Assembly: GCF_017313785.1 (NCBI RefSeq)
Contig: NZ_JAFLNL010000001.1
Span: 1-64,000, forward strand
Source of the DNA: Flagellimonas aurea
GTDB taxonomy: Bacteria; Bacteroidota; Bacteroidia; Flavobacteriales; Flavobacteriaceae
Direction: 5' to 3'
Length of the DNA stretch: 64,000 nucleotides
A model generated the notes under the pieces. That model did no database searches. It saw only the letters and a list, made by a program, of their open reading frames with translations, and was not told the DNA's origin. Each line of letters opens with the position of its first letter. The first letter of the stretch is position 1. This document shows positions 27,211 to 36,906 of the stretch, piece by piece. Both the position numbers and the translations under genes were made by a program.

Positions 27211-30200
27211 ATGAAACTGAGATATAGCACAGTCAGCCTTCTAATATTAGGCCTTATTATTTCCTGCAACAATACAGAAACACCCAATTCTGAAGAGGAA
27301 AAAAAAGAAACCCTGTTCACACTGTTGAAACCAGAGGAAACAGGTGTCGACTTTATCAACAAGGTAGAAAACCAGAAGAATTTCAACATCTTTAAGTACC
27401 GTAATTTCTACAATGGCGGAGGTGTTGCCATTGGAGACATCAACAATGATGGACTACAGGACATCTACCTAACTGGCAATATGGAGCCCAATAAGCTTTA
27501 CCTAAATAAAGGGAACATGAAATTCGAGGATATTTCCGAAAGCGCGGGTGTTCTGGGCAACAAACCTTGGTCTACTGGGGTTGTAATGGTGGACATTAAC
27601 AACGATGGTCTTTTGGATATTTATGTATGCAACGCAGGAAACATGGAAGGCAATAATCATGACAATGACCTGTACATCAACAATGGTGACCTAACATTTA
27701 CCGAAAAAGCCGAGGAGTACAATCTTGCCAAAACAGGATTTACCACCCATGCCTCTTTCTTCGATTATGATAAGGATGGAGATTTGGACGCCTACATTCT
27801 TAACAACAGCAATATCCCTGTAAGTAGCCTCGGGTATGCAGAACAGCGTGAAGTTCGTGCGCAAGACTGGGAAGGCGTTCCCGACATTTTTAAAGGGGTT
27901 GGAGATATGCTATTAAGGAATGATGATGGCAAGTTTGTGGATGTAAGCGAAGAAGCTGGAATTTATGGGAGTTTAATAGGGTTTGGCTTAGGGGTTTTGG
28001 TCACTGATTTCAATGGGGACCTGTACCCAGACATCTACGTGTCCAACGATTTTTATGAACGAGATTACCTGTACATCAATCAAAAGGACGGCACTTTTAA
28101 AGAAGAAATCAAGGAATGGACATCGCACATGAGCCTTTCCGCGATGGGAATCGATATTGCCGACATCAATAACGATGGTCACAACGATATTTTCATAACG
28201 GACATGCTTCCAGAAGAAGAATCCCGGGTCAAGTCCGTAATGGAATTTGAAGGCTACAACGTTTTTAACCTAAAACAGAGCAAAGACTTTAGCCAGCAAT
28301 ATATTCAAAACACTTTGCAGCTCAATAATGGAAATGGCACCTTTTCCGAAGTGGCCTATTATAGTGGCATTGATGCCACGGACTGGAGCTGGGCAGGACT
28401 TATGTTCGACATGGACAACGATGGCCTAAAGGACATATTCATAACAAACGGCATCAACCATGATTTGACGGATTTAGATTTTGTGGACTTCTTTGCCAAC
28501 GAGATCGTACAAAAAATGGCCTTAACAGGGAAAAAGGAGTCAATAGACTCCATTATCAGCAAAATGCCCATCAAACCCCAGCCCAACTACGCTTACAAAA
28601 ATAATGGCGACATCTCCTTCAAAAATGCCAACAAGGAATGGGGCTTCGAATTGCCATCTCGCTCCAATGGTGCCGCCTATGCAGATTTGGATAATGACGG
28701 GGACCTTGACTTGGTCATCAACAATGTGAACACCCCTGCCTTTATATATAGAAACAATACCGAATCGATGTTGGACAACAACTACATCCAACTCAAGTTC
28801 AAAGGTCCAAAAAACAACCCTTTTGCTGTAGGAGCACTTGCTAAACTATATTTTGATGGAAACATCGTGAACCAAGAGTTGATCCCTTCAAGGGGCTTTC
28901 AATCTTCAATGCAATACGAAATGACGATTGGTTTGGGGAAAACTACACAATTGGACTCTATTAGAATCGTTTGGCCTGATATGCTCACTCAAAAATTGGA
29001 AAAAGTAAAAGCCAACCAAATGTTGGCCTTAGACTATGCCAATGCAATCGAAACCTATAAATTACCGAAGAAACAGACCAAAAAATCCCTTTTAACAGAG
29101 TTGGATAATAGTTCGACCGGAACCCACAAAGAAGACAATTATAACGATTTTGACTACGAAGGTCTTATCTCCCATAAACTTTCGCAAGAAGGACCATCTT
29201 TAGCCGTGGCAGATGTTAACGGTGACGGCAATGAAGATTTCTACCTTGGCGGTGCGAAAGGTCAATCAGGATCCATCTATATACATCAAGGAAACGGAAA
29301 AGTTGCTCTCAAAAAAAGTATGATTTTTGAAGAGGACAAAGAATATGAAGACGTCGCTGCAGCCTTTTTTGATGCTGATGGGGATGGCGACATGGATTTG
29401 GTAGTGGGCTCTGGCGGAAATGACGTCGCCATGCAGCGAAACTATCGGGCCAGATTATATTTGAACGATGGCAAAGGAAACTTCTCCAAATCAGAAAATG
29501 AACTTCCATCAACATTTAAAAATATTTCCACCATTTCGGCTTTTGATTTTGATGAGGATGGAGATGTTGACCTCTTTATAGGCTCTCGAAGTGTGGTAGG
29601 CGTTTACGGAGTATCTCCTGACCACCTCCTTTTGGAAAACAATGGAGATGGCACCTTCAACAATGTCACCGAGCGATTGGGCTACGATTTAAAAGACGCA
29701 GGAATGGTTACCGACTCCAAATGGGTAGATATTGATGGGGATGGCAAAAAAGACCTTGTAGTAACCGCAGACTGGGATACCCCTAAAGTTTATAAGAATA
29801 CAGGAAGAAGACTGACCAAAATGACAAGTTCACTAGACAGTCTTTATGGTTGGTGGAACACGGTGGAAACAGCTGATCTGGACGGAGATGGCGACCAAGA
29901 CCTTATTTTGGGCAACCAAGGTCTCAACCTGCATTACAAACCCACCGAATATGCCCCAATGCGGATGTACATCAACGATTATGACAACAACGGGACCATT
30001 GAGCAGATTGTAACCGTGCAAGAAAATGGGGGCGACTACCCAATCCATCAAAAAAGAGAACTTACCGAGCAACTTCCTTTGCTCAAAAAACAGAACCTAA
30101 AAGCATCGGACTATGCGCACCGCACTATACATCAACTTTTTCCCAAGGAAGTTATGGACAAATCCATTGTGAAGAAAGCGGAAACCTCAGCATCCGTGAT

Positions 30201-30558
30201 TGCCATAAACGAAGGAAACGGGAAATTCTCTATCAAAAATTTGCCGCCGCGCGTCCAACTGTCATGCGTTTGTGATATTACTTGTACCGATGTTAACCAA
30301 GATGGAAATCTGGATTTGATCATGGCGGGGAACAATTACGAGTTTAAACCACAGTTTTCCCGATTGGATGCAAGCCAAGGAAACCTATTGCTAGGAGACG
30401 GAAAAATGGGATTCACTTGGCAAGATTACGAAACCAGCGGATTTAAAATCAGGGACGAAGTAAAATATTTGAAACAGTTCAAGGATAAAAACGGTAAAAT
30501 TTACGTCATTGCTGCCGTAAACAACAACAAACCAAAGATTTTTGCCCTAAATGAATAG
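27211..30558 (+). CDS. Giant FG-GAP/VCBS-repeat lipoprotein with ASPIC/UnbV domain (CRTAC1-like), copy 1
   Basis: The 1115-residue protein has a signal peptide and lipid Cys19 (LIISC). It then carries many FG-GAP/VCBS blades with DxDxDG-type calcium loops: DINNDGLQDIY, DYDKDGDLDAY, DLDNDGDLDLV, DADGDGDMDLV, DFDEDGDVDLF and others. An ASPIC/UnbV module lies at about 523-607 (GALAKLYFDG, RIVWPD). The layout suggests two calcium-stabilised beta-propellers joined by the ASPIC/UnbV module. Proteins of this type are probably surface-exposed binders whose ligand is unknown. It overlaps the next gene by eight bases, so the pair is co-translated. Codon use matches the neighbours. Confidence 0.9.
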   Translation: MKLRYSTVSLLILGLIISCNNTETPNSEEEKKETLFTLLKPEETGVDFINKVENQKNFNIFKYRNFYNGGGVAIGDINNDGLQDIYLTGNMEPNKLYLNKGNMKFEDISESAGVLGNKPWSTGVVMVDINNDGLLDIYVCNAGNMEGNNHDNDLYINNGDLTFTEKAEEYNLAKTGFTTHASFFDYDKDGDLDAYILNNSNIPVSSLGYAEQREVRAQDWEGVPDIFKGVGDMLLRNDDGKFVDVSEEAGIYGSLIGFGLGVLVTDFNGDLYPDIYVSNDFYERDYLYINQKDGTFKEEIKEWTSHMSLSAMGIDIADINNDGHNDIFITDMLPEEESRVKSVMEFEGYNVFNLKQSKDFSQQYIQNTLQLNNGNGTFSEVAYYSGIDATDWSWAGLMFDMDNDGLKDIFITNGINHDLTDLDFVDFFANEIVQKMALTGKKESIDSIISKMPIKPQPNYAYKNNGDISFKNANKEWGFELPSRSNGAAYADLDNDGDLDLVINNVNTPAFIYRNNTESMLDNNYIQLKFKGPKNNPFAVGALAKLYFDGNIVNQELIPSRGFQSSMQYEMTIGLGKTTQLDSIRIVWPDMLTQKLEKVKANQMLALDYANAIETYKLPKKQTKKSLLTELDNSSTGTHKEDNYNDFDYEGLISHKLSQEGPSLAVADVNGDGNEDFYLGGAKGQSGSIYIHQGNGKVALKKSMIFEEDKEYEDVAAAFFDADGDGDMDLVVGSGGNDVAMQRNYRARLYLNDGKGNFSKSENELPSTFKNISTISAFDFDEDGDVDLFIGSRSVVGVYGVSPDHLLLENNGDGTFNNVTERLGYDLKDAGMVTDSKWVDIDGDGKKDLVVTADWDTPKVYKNTGRRLTKMTSSLDSLYGWWNTVETADLDGDGDQDLILGNQGLNLHYKPTEYAPMRMYINDYDNNGTIEQIVTVQENGGDYPIHQKRELTEQLPLLKKQNLKASDYAHRTIHQLFPKEVMDKSIVKKAETSASVIAINEGNGKFSIKNLPPRVQLSCVCDITCTDVNQDGNLDLIMAGNNYEFKPQFSRLDASQGNLLLGDGKMGFTWQDYETSGFKIRDEVKYLKQFKDKNGKIYVIAAVNNNKPKIFALNE

Positions 30559-33500
30559 GTACCCCATCATATGGTTCATGGCGATGCTGGCCATTTCCTG
30601 CAATAAAGGAGGTAGCCTGTTTGAAAATCCCGACCCAAAAGAAACCGGTCTAGATTTCACCAATACCCTTACGTCCACCAAAGACCTGAGTATTTTGGAC
30701 TACCTGTATTTTTACAACGGCGGTGGTGTATCCATTGGTGATATCAACAACGATGGGCTGCCCGATATTTTCTTTACCGGCAACCAAGTAAAAAACAAGT
30801 TGTACCTCAATAAAGGAAACCTGGATTTTGAAGACATCTCAAATACGGCAGGAATCGAGGGAAATAGCGATTGGAACACCGGTGTTACCATGGCCGATGT
30901 AAACGGGGACGGATTGCTGGACATCTATGTTTGTGCCGTAGTGGGCATCAATGGCTTTAATGGACACAACGAACTGTACATCAACAATGGCGACAACACT
31001 TTTACGGAAAGTGCAGCCAAGTACGGACTCGATTTTGATTCATACAGTTCCAATGCAGCATTTTTTGACTACGATTTGGACGGTGACCTTGATATGTACC
31101 TCCTCAACCATGCCGTACACACACAAAATTCCTTCGGGCGTTTTGATCTTCGGTACGACAGACTATATGAAACCGGTGACAAATTGCTCCGAAACGATAA
31201 TGGAAAATTTACCGACGTAAGCGAAGAGGCCGGTATTTACGGAGGTGTGAACGGTTATGGATTAGGTCTGGCTATCTCGGATTTTAATCAAGATGGATAC
31301 CCGGATATTTATGTGGGCAACGATTTTCATGAAGATGATTATTACTACCTCAATAATGGGGATGGCACTTTTACCGAAAGTCTGAAAAAATATTTTGGAC
31401 ACACTTCCCGCTTTTCCATGGGTAACGATGTTGCTGATATCAACAATGATGGCAGACCCGATTTACTTTCGTTGGATATGCTACCGGAAGACGAAGTGGC
31501 CCTAAAATCTTCGGAAGGCGATGACAATATCCAGACCCAAAAGATGCGGATAGACCGTTTTGGGTACCATTATCAGTTTACACGTAACATGCTTTTTGTA
31601 AACCAGCCCGATGGCAACTTTATGGAAACCGCATTGATGAGCGGTATTGCTGCAACCGATTGGAGCTGGAGTGCCCTTTTTGGCGACCTTGATCTAGACG
31701 GTCACCAGGACGTGTTTATTTCCAACGGAATACCCAAAAGACCCAACGACCTTGATTTTATCAAATTCGTCTCCAACGACCAGATCAAGAGCAAAATAGA
31801 CAACACCAAACTTGTAGACCAACAAGCTTTGAATCTAATGCCATCGGGAAGTGTGCACAATTATGTCTTTAAAGGTGGTGAAGACCTTCATTTTCAGGAC
31901 ATGTCCGATGAATGGATTACAAAAGACACCTTGGTTTCCGGAGCAACCGCCATGGGCGACCTCGATGGCGATGGGGACTTGGATTTGGTTACGAACAACA
32001 TTGACCAGCCCGTGACTTTGTACGTCAATAAAACAAACGAGAAAGGAAAGTATCTCAAGATTAGGTTCAACTATTCCCAAAACAATAAGTTCGGAATTGG
32101 AACCAAAGTATATTCCTATGCCAATGGAGGGCTTCAATTCAAGGAATTATTTACTACAAGAGGATTCCAAGCATCCTCGGAACCCATGGTCCACTTTGGA
32201 TATAAAAATGTCGAAAAGGTAGATTCCATCAAGATAATTTGGCCGGACAAGACCTATCAGGTTTTACAAAATATACCAGTAAATCAAACACTGACCGTAG
32301 CGCCTAAAAACACAAGGCCTTTTGACTACAATTCGCTCCGCGAAAGCAAAAAATCCCTGTTCAGTCCAGTAGATAAGAATCTAGGTTTGGATTTTACACA
32401 TGTTGAGGATAACTATACGGACTTTAATCGTGAAAAATTGATTCCGTATCAAATCTCGGACAGAGGGCCTGCATTCGCTATGGGGGACTTAAATAATGAT
32501 GGCAAGCAGGATATTTTCATCGGAGGTTCGAAATATGTTTCATCCAAAATTTTTGTACAACAGGATTCCATTTTTGTAAACCAAAACATTGAAAGCCTTC
32601 AAAAAGATTCCATCCGAGAAAATATCTCGGCAAGCATAGCTGACTTTAACAATGACGGAAAAAATGACCTCATACTAAGCTCTGGTGGTGGTGACTTTTT
32701 TGGAAAGGCTGAACCCTTACTGGACGCCTATTACGTTCAAAAAGACTCGGTTTTCCAAAGCGTTGGATTGCCGGACTCTTATCAAAATTCGTCCGTTGTG
32801 GCTCCTTTTGATTTTGATGGTGATGGCGACATGGACGTTTTTATCGGCGGACATACCATTACAGCCAAGTTTGGAGCTCTCGCCAATTCCCGCCTATTGG
32901 AAAATGAAAATGGCATTTTTATAATAAATAAAGATTTTGAAAAATTTTCCGAGGGCATGGTAACCGACGCCATTTGGAGCGATTTTGATGGCGATGGCAT
33001 CACCGACCTAATTTTGGTCGGGGAATGGATGTCGCCCAGGTTCATAAAATATGAAAATGGCAATTTTACCGAAGTTGAGCTTGTAACCATTCCCGGACTC
33101 TGGCAGGCCATTGAGGCTTTTGATATTGATGGTGATGGAGATATGGACTATCTACTAGGAAACTGGGGGACCAATTCAAGGTTCAAAGCTTCTGAAGGGC
33201 ATCCCATGAAGCTATACTTTAACGATTTTGATGATAATGGTCAAACGGAAACGGTAACGGCCATGGAAAAAAACGGAAAATACTATCCCTTGGAAACTCT
33301 GGACGGTTTGGCATCACAGTTGGTGTACCTAAAAAAGAAATATACCACCTACAAATCCTTTGCTGGCGACACGATGGAAGAAATTTTTGGGGAAGATGTC
33401 CTGAAATCGTCTACCCAACTACAAGTAAACACATTAAAATCCGGTTATTTACGGAATGACGGTGGTAGCTTTGTTTTTGTTCCATTTAAAAATGAGCTTC

Positions 33501-33790
33501 AGGTGTCCCCTATCCTTTCATTTGCTGTAGCTGATTTTACCGGCGATGGAAATACCGAAGTGCTGCTAGCAGGTAATTATTTTGGCATGAAACCTTATCA
33601 TGGCAGACTGGATTCATTTCCGGGAGCCCTCATCAAAAGCGACGGCAGCATTATATTGGGCAACCAATTGGGATTGGATTTCACCAAAAAATCAATCAGG
33701 CACTTAAAAACAATTACAATCGACCATAAAAAATATTTGTTAGCTATATTCAATAACGATAAAGCACAAGTTTATAAAATCAATGATTAA
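30551..33790 (+). CDS. Giant FG-GAP/VCBS-repeat lipoprotein with ASPIC/UnbV domain (CRTAC1-like), copy 2
   Basis: The 1079-residue paralogue of the preceding protein has lipid Cys17 (LAISC). It keeps the same domain order: propeller blades with DINNDGLPDIF, DVNGDGLLDIY and DLDGDGDLDLV, an ASPIC/UnbV module near 496-586 (IIWPD), then a second propeller with DFDGDGDMDVF and DIDGDGDMDYL. The C-terminal region (GNYFGMKPYHGRLDSFPG) parallels GNNYEFKPQFSRLDASQG of copy 1. Its ATG lies inside the end of copy 1. Two divergent tandem copies suggest a heteromeric surface complex or two ligand specificities. Confidence 0.9.
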   Translation: MNRYPIIWFMAMLAISCNKGGSLFENPDPKETGLDFTNTLTSTKDLSILDYLYFYNGGGVSIGDINNDGLPDIFFTGNQVKNKLYLNKGNLDFEDISNTAGIEGNSDWNTGVTMADVNGDGLLDIYVCAVVGINGFNGHNELYINNGDNTFTESAAKYGLDFDSYSSNAAFFDYDLDGDLDMYLLNHAVHTQNSFGRFDLRYDRLYETGDKLLRNDNGKFTDVSEEAGIYGGVNGYGLGLAISDFNQDGYPDIYVGNDFHEDDYYYLNNGDGTFTESLKKYFGHTSRFSMGNDVADINNDGRPDLLSLDMLPEDEVALKSSEGDDNIQTQKMRIDRFGYHYQFTRNMLFVNQPDGNFMETALMSGIAATDWSWSALFGDLDLDGHQDVFISNGIPKRPNDLDFIKFVSNDQIKSKIDNTKLVDQQALNLMPSGSVHNYVFKGGEDLHFQDMSDEWITKDTLVSGATAMGDLDGDGDLDLVTNNIDQPVTLYVNKTNEKGKYLKIRFNYSQNNKFGIGTKVYSYANGGLQFKELFTTRGFQASSEPMVHFGYKNVEKVDSIKIIWPDKTYQVLQNIPVNQTLTVAPKNTRPFDYNSLRESKKSLFSPVDKNLGLDFTHVEDNYTDFNREKLIPYQISDRGPAFAMGDLNNDGKQDIFIGGSKYVSSKIFVQQDSIFVNQNIESLQKDSIRENISASIADFNNDGKNDLILSSGGGDFFGKAEPLLDAYYVQKDSVFQSVGLPDSYQNSSVVAPFDFDGDGDMDVFIGGHTITAKFGALANSRLLENENGIFIINKDFEKFSEGMVTDAIWSDFDGDGITDLILVGEWMSPRFIKYENGNFTEVELVTIPGLWQAIEAFDIDGDGDMDYLLGNWGTNSRFKASEGHPMKLYFNDFDDNGQTETVTAMEKNGKYYPLETLDGLASQLVYLKKKYTTYKSFAGDTMEEIFGEDVLKSSTQLQVNTLKSGYLRNDGGSFVFVPFKNELQVSPILSFAVADFTGDGNTEVLLAGNYFGMKPYHGRLDSFPGALIKSDGSIILGNQLGLDFTKKSIRHLKTITIDHKKYLLAIFNNDKAQVYKIND

Positions 33791-33802
33791 TCTCTCAAGG
33801 CC

Positions 33803-35134
33803 ATGAAGAAAAGAATAAGTTTGATCGTAGCAGTAGTATTGGTTTTGGCATCATGCCAAAAAAAAGAGGAACCTGTTGAAGTTTCTCCTGAGGAGTTCCA
33901 TGCGTCTGTGGACAAGGTAATCGAAATAATGATCCACGATATATTCTCGCCCCCTGTTGCCAGTAGAATATTTGCCTACTCCAACATTGCAGCATATGAA
34001 ATTATAGCCAAGAAAGACGATAATTATAAATCCTTGGCGGGGCAGGTAACGGATTTGGAAAATATTCCAGACCCCACCAATAGTGAGAACATCAATTACG
34101 AGATGGCCGCCCTTATTGCCCATATGGATATTAGCAAGAGGCTTATCTTTTCCGAAGAAAGAATGGAAAGCTTTAGGGACAGCCTATATACCACATGGAA
34201 GGAAAAGAACGAGACCGTTTTTAATGCCAGTAAGGAATACGGACTCGAAGTAGCCAATTTTGTGGGAGACTGGATGAACAAGGACAATTATAAGGAAACG
34301 CGCACCATGCCCAAGTTCTCCGTAGATTCGAACGACCCTTCTCGCTGGCAGCCCACCCCCCCGGCCTATATGAACGGGATTGAACCACATTGGATGAAAA
34401 TACGCCCCTTCGCTATTGATTCCGCCCAGCAGTTCAAGCCTGTTCCTCCACCGGAATTTTCTATGGAAAAAGACTCCAAGTTTTACCAAGAGGTCATGGA
34501 AGTATACGAGGTTAGAAAAAGTATGGTGGGCAAAGGTGATAAATCCGACGAGATTGCAATTGCACAGTTTTGGGATTGTAATCCTTATGTCTCCGTGACC
34601 AGAGGACACTTAATGTTCGCCACCAAGAAGATTACCCCAGGGGCGCATTGGATCGGCATCACTAAAATTGCTGCAAGAAAAACTAATGCCGATTTTGCAA
34701 AAACAGTATACGCTTACACCAAGACCTCCATTGCCATAGCAGACGGATTCATTAGCTGTTGGGACGAAAAGTACAGAAGCAACCTTATACGTCCGGAAAC
34801 CGTAATCAACGAATACATTGATGACAGCTGGGAACCTGTATTGCAAACACCTCCGTTCCCTGAGTATACCAGCGGACATAGTGTGGTATCAGGGGCAGCA
34901 GCCATAGCATTGACCGATATATTTGGTGATGACTTTGCCTTTGATGATGACACTGAAGTGGCATACGGCCTACCTGTACGTTCCTTTACGTCCTTTAACC
35001 AAGCTTCGGATGAGGCTGCACTGAGCCGCATGTATGGCGGAATCCATTATCGTGCTGCCATTGAGGTCGGAATTAAACAAGGGCGGGACCTGGGAAAATT
35101 TATCGTGGACAAATTGGATATGACAAAAGGCTAA
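33803..35134 (+). CDS. Vanadium-dependent haloperoxidase / PAP2-like lipoprotein
   Basis: The 443-residue protein has lipid Cys18 (LASC). The vanadate/phosphate-binding triad of the PAP2/VHPO superfamily is complete: KYRSNLIRP (K-x6-RP) near 321-329, YTSGHS near 354-359 and SRMYGGIH (SR-x5-H) near 408-415. Such proteins are either haloperoxidases or acid phosphatases, and sequence alone does not settle which. The helical N-terminal half (MSMA-like wrapping helices) and the missing membrane spans favour the soluble haloperoxidase-like group. It is 12 bases behind CRTAC1 copy 2, clearly in the same operon and exported to the same compartment. Confidence 0.88.
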   Translation: MKKRISLIVAVVLVLASCQKKEEPVEVSPEEFHASVDKVIEIMIHDIFSPPVASRIFAYSNIAAYEIIAKKDDNYKSLAGQVTDLENIPDPTNSENINYEMAALIAHMDISKRLIFSEERMESFRDSLYTTWKEKNETVFNASKEYGLEVANFVGDWMNKDNYKETRTMPKFSVDSNDPSRWQPTPPAYMNGIEPHWMKIRPFAIDSAQQFKPVPPPEFSMEKDSKFYQEVMEVYEVRKSMVGKGDKSDEIAIAQFWDCNPYVSVTRGHLMFATKKITPGAHWIGITKIAARKTNADFAKTVYAYTKTSIAIADGFISCWDEKYRSNLIRPETVINEYIDDSWEPVLQTPPFPEYTSGHSVVSGAAAIALTDIFGDDFAFDDDTEVAYGLPVRSFTSFNQASDEAALSRMYGGIHYRAAIEVGIKQGRDLGKFIVDKLDMTKG

Positions 35135-35156
35135 TCCGTATTTTTGCTCCTTAGTT

Positions 35157-36056
35157 ATGAGGAAGATTATTTCTATAATCCTTGCCCTAGTGGTAGGAGT
35201 AATTTTGTGGTACCTGTTCTTAAAACCTCAAGATTATCAGGTCAATTTTAAGGCCAAGGCAATTCCTGGGACCATATACGAAACCGTAAAAGCATGGAAC
35301 AAGGGCTTTGATTCCATAATCCCTCTGGATTACAATAGTCCAAGTCATTTTAAGCAGACCATTTTTGTTAATGACTCGGTACACGTATACAATTGGGAAA
35401 TAACCCGGGTGCACGATTCCCTAAGTGAAGTTCAGGTGAACATCAAAGATTTATCCCATTCCCTTGGCAATCGTTTATCAATCCCCTTTTCGGATACAGA
35501 TTTTGAAAAAGGCTCCAGAAAGCTATTGTTGGATTTCAACACTTTATTGAATGAGCATATAAAGGGTTTTAAAGTGTCCATTGAAAAGGAAGAAGAAACG
35601 TTTTCATCATTTTGTGCCTGTGTCAAACTACATACTTCTCCTGAAGACAAAGCAAAAGGCATGATGGCGAACTATAACTTTTTGGACGGTATTCTTGCAG
35701 ATAACGAAGTACAGCTGAACGGTCCTCCATTTGTGGAGGTTTTGGATTGGGACTTAGAAAACAACCTACTTACATATAACTTTTGCAATCCCATTGTAAG
35801 GTCGGAAAAACTTCCGGACCACCCAGATATCGAGTATAAGCGAATGTTCAGCAAAAATGCCCTTAAGGCGGTTTACCATGGTAACTATATCACCTCGGAC
35901 CGTGCTTGGTATGCTTTGCTTGATTATGCCAAAGAGAACAACATTTCCATAGAGGAAAAACCGATTGAAGTTTTTCATAACAATCCCCACATTGGCGGTA
36001 ATGAGCTTGAATGGACAACCGAGGTGTTTATGCCCATAAAGGAATCCAATGAATAA
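35157..36056 (+). CDS. Membrane-anchored SRPBCC-like plus GyrI-like ligand-binding protein
   Basis: The 299-residue protein has one N-terminal membrane segment (4-22). An SRPBCC-like region from about 27 to 150 contains IYETVKAWNKGFDS. A GyrI-like effector-binding half from about 180 to 295 contains ALKAVYHGNYITSDRAWYAL and a C-terminal TEVFMPI. Both folds bind small hydrophobic ligands. No DNA-binding domain is present, so it is not itself a regulator. It is 22 bases after the haloperoxidase-like gene and overlaps the following gene by eight bases, so it may be part of the long operon. Confidence 0.7.
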   Translation: MRKIISIILALVVGVILWYLFLKPQDYQVNFKAKAIPGTIYETVKAWNKGFDSIIPLDYNSPSHFKQTIFVNDSVHVYNWEITRVHDSLSEVQVNIKDLSHSLGNRLSIPFSDTDFEKGSRKLLLDFNTLLNEHIKGFKVSIEKEEETFSSFCACVKLHTSPEDKAKGMMANYNFLDGILADNEVQLNGPPFVEVLDWDLENNLLTYNFCNPIVRSEKLPDHPDIEYKRMFSKNALKAVYHGNYITSDRAWYALLDYAKENNISIEEKPIEVFHNNPHIGGNELEWTTEVFMPIKESNE

Positions 36057-36906
36057 ACTTGTCCTTATTTTTTTAGTAATGGCAGTAAGTGCCTGTGCTC
36101 AACAAACCTATTTAGGTGAATTGGACAAACTTGGAAAATTCCCTTCCAAGCTCAAAGAAGTTTCTGGTTTGGAGGTGACCGAAGATGGCAAGATATGGGT
36201 TATTGAGGATAGTGGAAACAAGGATAAAATTTATAGGGTCGATGCAGAGGGTGATATTAAGGAATCACTGAAAATTGATCACGCTAAGAACATAGATTGG
36301 GAAGATTTGACCATGGATACCGAAGGTAACCTCTATATTGGAGATTTTGGGAACAATAGGAATGCTCGGGAAGATTTGGTCATTTATAAGGTTACCAAAG
36401 ATGAAATGGGGAGAAAAGAGCCCAATGCGGATAAGATTGAGTTCTCCTATCCTCAGCAAACCAATTTCCCACCAGAGAAGGACAGCCTTTATTTTGATAC
36501 AGAAGGCTTTTTCCACCTAAACGATTACCTCTACATTTTTACCAAAAACCGTACGCGACCATATACGGGCAAAACCCTGATCTATCGTGTACCGGACAGG
36601 GAAGGACAATACGAAGCTGAATTCTTGGGTTCCCTGTTCCTATGTAACGACCAGGATCATTGTTCGGTGACCAGTGCCGATATTTCTCCCGATGAAAAAA
36701 CCATTGCGCTGTTGAGCTATGGATATATTTTTCTACTGACGGATTTCACCGCTCCTGATTTCACAAAATCATCCATTAAGATAATTGACCTACAAACCGA
36801 CACCCAGATTGAATCAGTGTGCTTTTATGATGATAAAACCCTCTTGGTCGCCGATGAGGAAAACAAACACGGGGGTAGAAAGCTTTATGAGTTGAAATTG
36901 GATTAA
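36049..36906 (+). CDS. Propeller-like lipoprotein, unknown function
   Basis: The 285-residue protein has lipid Cys16 (VSAC). Its repeated segments VSGLEVTEDGKIWVIEDSG, DWEDLTMDTEGNLYIGDFG and SADISPDEKTIALLSYG read as blades of a beta-propeller, similar to SdiA-regulated or phytase/esterase-like folds. I cannot name a substrate. The gene starts inside the end of the preceding gene and its stop overlaps the convergent phosphatase-barrel gene by four bases. It is probably the last gene of the operon that starts at 27211 or at susC. Confidence 0.7.
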   Translation: MNKLVLIFLVMAVSACAQQTYLGELDKLGKFPSKLKEVSGLEVTEDGKIWVIEDSGNKDKIYRVDAEGDIKESLKIDHAKNIDWEDLTMDTEGNLYIGDFGNNRNAREDLVIYKVTKDEMGRKEPNADKIEFSYPQQTNFPPEKDSLYFDTEGFFHLNDYLYIFTKNRTRPYTGKTLIYRVPDREGQYEAEFLGSLFLCNDQDHCSVTSADISPDEKTIALLSYGYIFLLTDFTAPDFTKSSIKIIDLQTDTQIESVCFYDDKTLLVADEENKHGGRKLYELKLD

